Positions 9,785 through 16,230 of a DNA stretch of 16,230 nucleotides are shown here, one piece after another (the stretch's first letter is position 1; each line of letters opens with the position of its first letter). A program made the position numbers and the translations under genes. Origin of the DNA: Entophlyctis helioformis (taxonomy: Eukaryota > Chytridiomycota > Chytridiomycetes > Chytridiales > Chytriomycetaceae); assembly GCA_025526915.1 (NCBI GenBank), contig JAHLKH010000379.1:1-16230 (forward strand). The letters are read 5' to 3'. The notes below the pieces were generated by a model. It was not told where the DNA came from and did no database searches. It saw only the letters and a program-made list of their open reading frames with translations.

Positions 9785-12066
9785 CTAGTGGCTGTCGGTC
9801 TCGTGGCCGGGGATATCCTGAATCCGCATGGCAGGGATCTCGTTCAGCACGCGGGCGATAATAGACACGCCTGTCATGAGCTCTTCCTCCGTGATGCAGA
9901 GCGGCGGGGCCAGCCGGATGATGTTGCGGTGCGTGGGCTTAGCCAGCAGGCCATAGTGCTTGAGCATCAGACACACGTGCCACGCCGACTTGTCCGACTT
10001 GGACTCGTCAATGATGATGGCGTTGAGGAGGCCCTTGCCGCGCACTGAGCCGTTCCATGGATGGATGGATGGATGGAGTGGGTGAGTACACGGGCATTGG
10101 TAAACGTGCGCAGTGTCTGGCATGCATAGCATACATACCCTTGGCGATGAGCGGGCTGTTGATGGCCTCGAGAGCAGCGCGGAACTTTTTGCCATAGGCG
10201 TCAGACTTTTCCGCGAGTTTCTCCTCCTTGAGGACTTCGAGGGCAGCCATGGCGACTGCCGAGCCAAGGGGGTTGCCGCCGTACGTGCTGCCGTGCTCAC
10301 CTACACACAGCACACGAGCGCGCGTCAGCAAGACCGATCCACAATGTCAAGAAGGGGGGAGCGGTGGGCACCGTGCTGCTTACCCGGCTGGATGCACAGC
10401 ATGATCTCGCGGGACGACAGGACGGCGGAGACGGGGTACACGCCACCAGACAGCGCCTTGCCGAGGATCAGAATGTCGGGCTTGATGTTCTCGTGGTCGA
10501 TAGCCAGCATGCGACCGGTGCGTGCCAATCCCGTCTGGATCTCATCCGCAATAAACAGTACATTGTACTTTTTGCACAGGTTGTAGCAAGTGGTGAGGTA
10601 GCCCTCGTCGGGGACAAAGATGCCGGCCTCGCCCTGGATAGGCTCGACAAGGAACGCGGCGACCTTGGGGCCGTGTGCGATCAGGGCCGCCTCGAGCGCG
10701 GACGCGTCGTTGTAGTTGAGCACGGCCTTGGTCACGGGGCAGATGCAGCCAATGTTGGGCACAAACGGGCCAAAGTTGGTGGTGGCGGAGGGGTCGGTGG
10801 ACATGGAGATGATCGAGATGGTGCGGCCATGGAAGTTGTTGGTGCACGAGAGGACAATGGCCTCGTTGGGCGGCACGCCCTTCTGTCGACGGCAAGTCCA
10901 TGCAGGCCGGAGGATTGGGTCAGCCACCGACGGATAAATGGGCGGATAGATTGTCGATCGAGTCACTGCGTCACGGGACGTCGCCTGACGCGGCCACGGG
11001 ACCGCGCACAGAGCACACGACAGGGCACACGACAGGGCACACGACAGGGCACACGACGAACCTTTTCGTAGGCCCACTTGCGAGAGAGCTTGATGGCGGT
11101 CTCGACGGCCTCGGCGCCCGTGTTCATGGGCAGCACCATCTCCATGCCAAAGTACTGGCAACGGCAACCGGCACGCACACGAGGATGACGATGGCCGCAG
11201 CGAGTGCCGGATCAACAGAAGCAGCGACGGCGAGGTTGTCAGTTCTCTGATTTCGGATGGAGGGGATCGGCAGAACGGCGCAGAACGGCTTAATGCGGCG
11301 CAATACGGCGAAACAGATGTGCTGGCATGGCCAATGCGGCTACGATGTGTGGCAGGTAGGCATATGGGCAGCCAGGCATGCAGGCAGGCATGCAGATGGG
11401 CATGCAGACGGACCTCGGTAATGTACTTTGCGTACTTGCCAAAGACGTCGTTGTAGAAGGCGCGAGACGACAGCGCCAGACGGGACGCCTGGTCGGTGAG
11501 CGCCTTGATGATCTTTGGGTGGGCATGGCCTGGAGGCCGTTGCAAGTGTCGCAGTGTCGCAGCGTCGCAGTGTCGTAGCGTTTGTATGCCAAGCCATGCA
11601 TGCCATGTCATGCCATGCCATGCCAAGCCAGGTGAGGTTGCAAGAGTCAGCCGTGGATGTTCCTCAGTGGAGTTTAAGCACACAGTAACACAGACAGACA
11701 TGCGCACACAGACAGACAGGCGCAGAGCAGCTTGCCTTGGTTCATGGCCGAGTACGCCGACAGAAAGTCCATGTACTTGCGGCCCTCGGGGTCCCACACG
11801 TACACGCCCTGTGCCGCCGAGAACACGACCGGCAGCGGGTGGTAGTTGTGCGCGCCGTACTGGTGCTCGAGCGCAATCACCTGCTCGGACGACAGGTGGC
11901 CGTCGAGGGTGCTGCCGTTGCTGCTGGCGGGTCGCGAGGCTTCGCCGAGAAGCGGTGTGGATGCGGGTGCCGACATGGCTGCTGTGGAGTGCGTGGGCTT
12001 GGTCGCGGTGGTCGTCGTCGTGGTCGTCGTCGTCGTCGTGGTGGGTGCAGCGTCGTGCGTCAGCAT
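9785..12066 (-). CDS. Ornithine aminotransferase (ornithine-oxo-acid transaminase), six exons
   Basis: A PLP enzyme that transfers the delta-amino group of ornithine to 2-oxoglutarate, giving glutamate semialdehyde, in arginine breakdown and proline synthesis. Exons: 12066-11736, 11529-11414, 11154-11062, 10882-10384, 10300-10139, 10044-9785; phases agree at every junction. Product 486 residues from ATG 12066, or 456 from ATG 11976. Family sequence is continuous: [51 protein letters not shown], the PLP lysine in ILGKALSGG (residue 322, or 292 from the second ATG), [16 protein letters not shown] and VRGKGLLNA. Donors are GCAAGC (intron 1), GTCCGT, GTTCGT, GTAAGC and GTATGT. The longer start adds MLTHDAAP plus twelve threonines, so the second ATG may be the true start. 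Fungal ornithine aminotransferases are usually cytosolic, and no clear mitochondrial signal is seen. Confidence 0.95.
10055..10077. repeat. (ATGG)n tract in ornithine aminotransferase intron 5
   Basis: About five ATGG units close to the 3' splice site of the intron at 10138-10045. A similar tract lies in the last intron of the neighbouring nuclease gene. Confidence 0.85.
11013..11059. repeat. 12-bp minisatellite inside ornithine aminotransferase intron 3
   Basis: Almost four units of GCACACGACAGG in tandem. They lie just inside the 5' end of the intron at 11061-10883, so they do not affect the protein. Confidence 0.9.
11530..11735 (-). other. GC-AG intron (intron 1 of ornithine aminotransferase)
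   Basis: Frame continuity ([13 protein letters not shown], with the Gly codon split G/GC) forces the donor AAG/GCAAGC and the acceptor CCTCCAG. No GT donor fits. GCAAG is the usual form of the minor GC donor class. The 206-nt intron holds CATGC-type simple repeats and CAGACAGACA tracts. Confidence 0.8.
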
Positions 12067-12413
12067 TCCACAATGATACGTTGATGGCCGTTGGGCCAAG
12101 TCGGCCCGTCCGGCCTTGTGCCTTTGTGCCCGTCTGCGATCGCCGTGGATTTCATTCGGATGCTGCATGAGGGGTGGGCAATAGGGCGAGGGAATGCCGG
12201 CAAACCGCCGGCAAATGGCCCGACATCCAAACAATTACCAAGAATTTTGGAGTTAAATTCGACCCGAGAGGCGACGAATGTAAGGCAAGCATAACACACG
12301 ATTGAAGGTTCGAGTCAGCAACCAGCATGCGACGACAGGTGGGCGTGGCACACCAGCGAGATGCTTACCTTCCTAAGAAGTGACCCTATTGGTCGATCGG
12401 GAGGTGCCCCGAT
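12067..12413 (-). promoter_or_regulatory. Intergenic region: aminotransferase promoter and nuclease 3' end / candidate omega-RNA locus
   Basis: These 347 bases lie between two genes on the same strand and contain no open frame worth calling. CCAAT occurs on the minus strand at 12392-12388, only about 22 bases after the nuclease stop codon and about 320 before the aminotransferase ATG. There is a perfect hairpin at 12195-12213 and a weak inverted repeat GAATTT/AAATTC at 12242-12260. Fanzor guide RNAs are known to map to the 3' end and downstream flank of the nuclease ORF, so this is where one would look. Nothing in the sequence alone proves one. Confidence 0.4.
12195..12213. other. Perfect GC-rich hairpin
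   Basis: TGCCGGC, loop AAACC, GCCGGCA: a 7-bp perfect stem with a 5-nt loop. It also contains CGGNNNNCCG, which could be a dimeric Zn2Cys6-factor site for the aminotransferase gene about 130 bases downstream. Alternatively it is part of a structured RNA trailing the nuclease gene. Confidence 0.6.
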
Positions 12414-15400
12414 TCATATTGTGCTGGAAGTCACAGCACGTGGAGTTGCATGTGCCTTGCTGGCTCGTGACCCGCGGACAGACCGTGTCCGTGGTGGAGG
12501 CGGCAGGACGATGGGCGGATCGGGTGGTCTTGGAGGCCGCTGGCTGACAGGCAGCTCAGGTACTGGAAGCTGCTGGACGACAGGCTGACTGGCCTTTGTG
12601 TGCGTCAAGTAGAGCGGCCGCTCTCCATCGAGCAAATGCCCCAGTGCGACCATTCCGATGTTGGTGGCTCCAAGCACGTCTCGGTGGTAGACGGCCTTGC
12701 ATGCTGTGCACTCGTAGCGTCGCAGGTTGGTGCGGTTCTTGTCTGGGATCCGCTGCTTGCACTGCGGGCACATCTGGCTGGTCAGGTTCTCGTTGCAGCG
12801 GTAGATCTGTGTGTGTGAGTGCATGATCGTGTGGTCAGTTGGTACACAGATGGATGGATGGATGGACAGCGTGGCATCAGACGCACATAGGCATATCCAG
12901 ACGACCGCAGATGCCTGATGAGAAACTTCTCAAACACTGCATGCCGGCCACCCTCGCCAGTAAAGTCGATGCCAAATGCCCAGACAACGGGAATGTCCTT
13001 CTCTGCCGACTTTTTTGGATCGAAGGGCAGGCCTTGAGACGCAGGAGATGCGCGCTTGCCAGTGGTCGATCCTGCCAGCTTCATGATGCCTTCAAGAGCA
13101 TGTCCGCGATCAGACGTGCTGTTGCTGCGCATGGAAAAACGCTCGGCCTTGACCTTCTGTGGAATGCCATGCCATGCCACTCAATGCAATCAGCAGGCGA
13201 TCAAGCAGCATGGCGATCATGTCAATGGGCATTCAGAAGCAGAGAAAACATACCTTTGCATTCAGGAATGTCGAGCAGTACGCCAAGCAGCGAAGATCCC
13301 AAAACGCTCGCTCACCTGCTGAGACGCCTGGATCGGCATGCTTTGCCATCTTGAAGGCAATCGCCTCATGGATGTCGGCTGCCTTGGCATATCGATTGTT
13401 GAACCTGGCACAAGAGACAGGCGCTGTGAGTTGATCTGGTCAAGAGTGCACAGAGTCATTGCATACATACCATCGCAGAAGTTCGCGCTCAGCTTGAAAC
13501 ATGCCAGAGGAGAGCACATAGTTGGACTCGTGTGTGTATGTGCCGGTATTGACGTTGAGCAGCATGCTGGACGCGCCAAACAGGTACCGCTGGCCCCAGT
13601 CTAGACTGACAACGCGAACAGTCTCATAGCCCTTGTCGGCGAGCAGCTTGTTGGCATCAGCAACATCAGGTAGTCGCTGGGATGCATTGAAGTTGCGCTT
13701 GGCCTGTCATGCCATGGCATGAGTGAGGGATGTGCAATGCATGTGCACCAATGCGCGAGGTTAGCATGCAAGTGACATACAAGGTTTGGCACTTTTGGCT
13801 TGGCAGCTGTGGATGGCATGTCAGTTGGTGTGGACAGCAAGTACGCGTCTGGATTGGCACAGCAACTCACATTCGCCGTTGAGGTAATCAGGCACACAAT
13901 CAGCCTCATTGGCAAGACTGGGAAGCTCGCATGAAGACGCCGTGTCGGGACCTGCGAAGCAAGGCGGCGGTTAGAATTGATGTGTGCACCAAAGCATCCA
14001 AGCACGGCACATACTGCAAGGCGACTCTGGACGGTCTGTGCGATAATCGCGAACCAACTGGCCGACGCTGTATCCGTTCGAGATGACGCTACTCATCCGT
14101 GTCCGTTTGGTTGGTCTCGCTGGGGGTAGAGCATCAACCGCAGCCTGGATGAAGTCCTTGCGCTCCTTGCCACGCAGACGCTGCTTCTTGGCCGCTCGCG
14201 TCGCCTTGGCTCTAGCCGCTTTCTTGGCCTTGGTGTTGGCTGCCTCCATTTCCGCTTCGGCTTCTGCCGGCGTTTGATACCGGCCTTTCTTGGGGCGGAG
14301 GCCAGGAAGCAGGACGTCCATGACGCAATTCTCGCGACTCCAGCTGAATGCCTCCTTGATATCCTTGTTGGTTGACTCGAGTGTCAACTTTTTCGAGCCA
14401 GGCTCTTTGAGAAAGGTGGATTGTTAGTATCAAATCATAAAAAGATGGCATAAACAGGCAGTGCAACTTACTGATCGCAGCAAGTAGCTCCTTTCGCAGT
14501 GCTTGCAAAGCAGGATCCTGCCCCTTGCTGTCGCGCTCCTCCTTTGTCCCCATCACAGACCAAAAGAGTGTCCTCTCTGTGATGAGAACGAAAGGGTCGC
14601 AGCTTGCCGGCTGCGGGCAAAGCTTGATGCTCTGTCTCCCAGCGAGATCGCGCAGCGCATGGAACTTGCCGGGATGCGACAGCGACTCACTGAGCACAAT
14701 CGCAGCGAGCTCGTCTAGCTCTGGAGGTAGCACGACAACGGTCTTGCCCTCTGTGGCTGAGGAAGAGCTGGATGCTGCGGCCTTCTTGCTGCGTGGCTTC
14801 TTTGGTGCGTCCTTGCCCTCCGTGGCTGGCGATGTGCTCGGCGCCGCACTCTCGGTGGTGGCAGCCTTCCCGACACATGGCTTCTTGGCATCCTTGGCAG
14901 CGGCGGCCTTAGCAATTCGTGGCTTCTTGGCGGCTTTGGCAGCAGCACCGTTGGCAGCCGTGGCGTCCTTGGCAGTGGTGTCCTTGCCGACGCGTACCTT
15001 CTTGGCTACGCCGCCCTTGTCGGTGATTGAAGTGCTGGACGCGGTCCGCTTGTGGGTTGGCGCGGGGTCCTTGCCGACGCGTACCTTCTTGGCTACGCCG
15101 CCCTTGTCGGTGATTGAAGTGCTGGACGCGGTCCGCTTGTGGGTTGGCACGGCGTCCTCAGTGGCAGCCTTCCCAACGCGTGGCTTCTTGGTGGCTATGG
15201 CAGCAGCAAGCCTGGCGTCCCTGGTGGCTTTGGCAGCTGCATCCCTGACGGCTTTGGCAGCTGCACGCTCGGCGTCCCTGGCGGCTTTGGCAGCTGCACG
15301 CTCGGCGTCCCTGGCGGCTTTGGCAGCTGCACGCTCGGCGTCCTTGGCAGCTTTGGCAGCTGCGCGCTTGGCGTCCCTGACGGCTTTGGCAGCTGCGCGC

Positions 15401-16230
15401 TTGGCGTCCCTGGCGGCGTTGGCAGCTACACGCTTGGGATCCTTGGCGTCTGCGGCGTCCTTGGCAGCTTTGGCAGCAGCGCGCTTGGCGGCGTTGGCAG
15501 CAGCACGCTTGGCGGTCTCAGCGTCCCTGGCTTTCTTGATCAGGTACGTAGTCCACGCCGTCGCTTGCTTGGGAGTTGAACCGCGCACAAGCTTGAGGCA
15601 TGCTGCAAACACCAGGTCGGACTGGCTTCCAATGTAGTGCTGCGCCAGCATGGCACACACACTCTTGGCGAGGTTGCTGAAGATATCATTCGCAGCTTCC
15701 GCGCAGAGGCTGCCGTCAAGCCTGTCTGGTAGAGCCGGCTCCTGCGCGACGGCTGGCGGCATGTTGGGCTGTGGTGTGCCTTTCTTGATCGCATTGGCGT
15801 GCACCATGCCTCGCGTCCATGACCGGTGCATCATCAGCTGCATGGCCGTGACGAGCCACGCGTTGATCGTGCTCATATTGAGACCCGGCTGGGCCATCTG
15901 CTTGCCACTGAAAATGTACGACAGGTGGCGCAGCATACAGGCCATGGACGTCTCGCCGCCAGAAGCGCTGCTGATGATCTCCGTGAGCAGCTGGGTTTGC
16001 TGTTGGCACCGCCGGTGCTGCTCCTGGCTGCTCAGACTCGTCGGCGTCCTCGGCGTCCTCAGACTCGTCGGCGTCCTCAGACTCGTCGGCGTCCTCAGAC
16101 TCGTCGGCGTCCTCGATGTCCTCAATGTCCTCATACTCCTCGTCGGCGTCCTCGCTGTCCTTTGACTTCTTGACCCTCTCGTGCAGACATATCTCGAGTC
16201 TCGTGCCCGTGGCGAGTGGCACCGGATCGC
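12414..16230 (-). CDS. Fanzor (eukaryotic TnpB-like) RuvC nuclease with long repeat-rich N-terminus, eight exons, 5' partial
   Basis: Fanzors are RNA-guided DNA endonucleases related to TnpB. Exons: window edge-14472, 14404-14015, 13951-13871, 13806-13781, 13703-13471, 13404-13254, 13156-12887, 12806-12414; all phases match. Introns are 63-97 nt with donors GTAAGT, GTATGT (four), GTGAGT and GTGCGT. Exons 2-8 give about 514 residues: a basic helical region (KKAARAKATRAAKKQRLRGK); SNGYSVGQLVRDYR just before RuvC; RuvC-I VRVVSLDWGQRYLFGAS (Asp codon 13601-13599); a RuvC-II-like IPVVWAFGIDFTGEGG (Asp 12967-12965, Glu 12955-12953); a zinc finger CPQC...CTAC; RuvC-III YHRDVLGATNIG (Asp 12680-12678), GHLLDGERPLYL and a Pro-rich tail. 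Exon 1 adds at least 550 residues: acidic repeats, a helical region, 11-residue Ala/Lys/Arg repeats and a 29-residue duplication. The start lies outside the window, and one frameshift is apparent near 16027. Nuclease identity is strong; activity is not shown. Confidence 0.85.
12842..12867. repeat. (ATGG)n tract in the last nuclease intron
   Basis: Plus strand ATGGATGGATGGATGG, inside the intron at 12886-12807. Confidence 0.85.
14423..14429 (-). other. TACTAAC branch point in nuclease intron 1
   Basis: A perfect branch-point consensus 18 bases before the acceptor of the intron at 14471-14405, whose donor is GTAAGT. It ties the repeat-rich first exon to the nuclease exons. Confidence 0.8.
14981..15148. 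repeat. Tandem 87-bp duplication in nuclease exon 1
   Basis: The 81 bases at 14981-15061 are repeated identically at 15068-15148 (87-bp period). Each copy encodes PTHKRTASSTSITDKGG followed by VAKKVRVGKD, a Lys/Ser/Thr-rich, NLS-like segment. The lack of divergence points to a recent duplication or ongoing homogenisation. Confidence 0.95.
15228..15530. repeat. 33-bp tandem repeats encoding Ala/Lys/Arg 11-mers
   Basis: About eight imperfect 33-bp units (TTTGGCAGCTGCACGCTCGG then CGTCCCTGGCGGC on the plus strand). On the minus strand they encode AAKAARDAERA-type hendecads. The pattern predicts a long, regular, positively charged helix resembling histone H1 tails or LEA-type helices. The frame stays open throughout. 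Confidence 0.9.
16031..16160. repeat. 18-bp tandem repeats encoding acidic EDADES units
   Basis: The minus strand encodes DSEDADEEYEDIEDIEDADE and then further EDADES units in one frame. The other open frame through the same bases reads Thr/Pro/Ser/Leu/Arg repeats (RTPTSL). The acidic frame is preceded by normal-looking coding sequence (LATGTRLEICLHERVKKSK), so it is probably the true one. Confidence 0.8.

Noticed and set aside
12307..12316. GGTTCGAGTC, a B-box-like sequence suggesting a second tRNA or Pol III gene
   Set aside because: The flanks do not form a T stem and no acceptor or anticodon arm can be folded. It could still be a chance Pol III element.
13262..13579. 105-codon minus-strand frame
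   Set aside because: Out of frame with the nuclease exons; it reads through an intron of that gene.
15228..15530. Regular 33-bp repeats as a possible CRISPR array
   Set aside because: The units are directly tandem with no unique spacers, and the array is in-frame coding sequence in a eukaryotic gene.
14525..15637. 370-codon plus-strand frame of Ala/Leu/Ser repeats
   Set aside because: Antisense of the Ala/Lys repeats in nuclease exon 1; the minus strand has supporting splice sites and nuclease motifs.

Overview
The window is nuclear DNA of a eukaryote with a compact, GC-rich genome. The genes carry short spliceosomal introns (about 60-100 nt in the clearest gene) with GTATGT, GTAAGT or GTGCGT donors, and one intron has a perfect TACTAAC branch point. 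The mix of a Fanzor-type nuclease, an F-box-like ankyrin protein and LINE debris fits an early-diverging (chytrid-like) fungus. That placement is inference; another GC-rich protist cannot be excluded.

Layout. Bases 1-2570 (+) hold the 3' part of a low-complexity protein gene with one clear intron but many reading-frame switches. Bases 2785-3438 (-) are the C-terminal end of a LINE-type reverse transcriptase, whose 3' tail resembles a second fragment at 7324-7411. From 3590 to 5800 there is a mostly gene-free, CAGC/CCA-rich stretch bounded by two outward-facing TATA-like boxes, one before a 76-codon ORF (-) and one before a two-exon Ser/Pro-rich gene (5801-7017, +). A single-exon F-box-like/ankyrin gene follows (7479-8918, +), then a tRNA-Glu(UUC) (9219-9290, -).

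Bases 9785-12066 (-) encode ornithine aminotransferase in six exons, all junctions resolvable and one of them GC-AG. Directly upstream on the same strand, 12414-16230 (-) is the main find: an eight-exon gene whose C-terminal ~515 residues form a Fanzor/TnpB-like RuvC nuclease (RuvC-I Asp, a candidate RuvC-II region, a CxxC...CxxC zinc finger and RuvC-III HRDVLGATNI). It is preceded by an unusually long N-terminal extension of acidic six-residue repeats and Ala/Lys/Arg-rich 11-residue repeats. The N-terminus leaves the window, and one apparent single-base frameshift lies in or beside the acidic repeat.

The 347 bp between the nuclease stop and the aminotransferase start is both the place where a Fanzor guide (omega) RNA would be sought and the probable aminotransferase promoter. 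It contains a perfect 7-bp GC-rich hairpin. The other genes show no functional link to each other.
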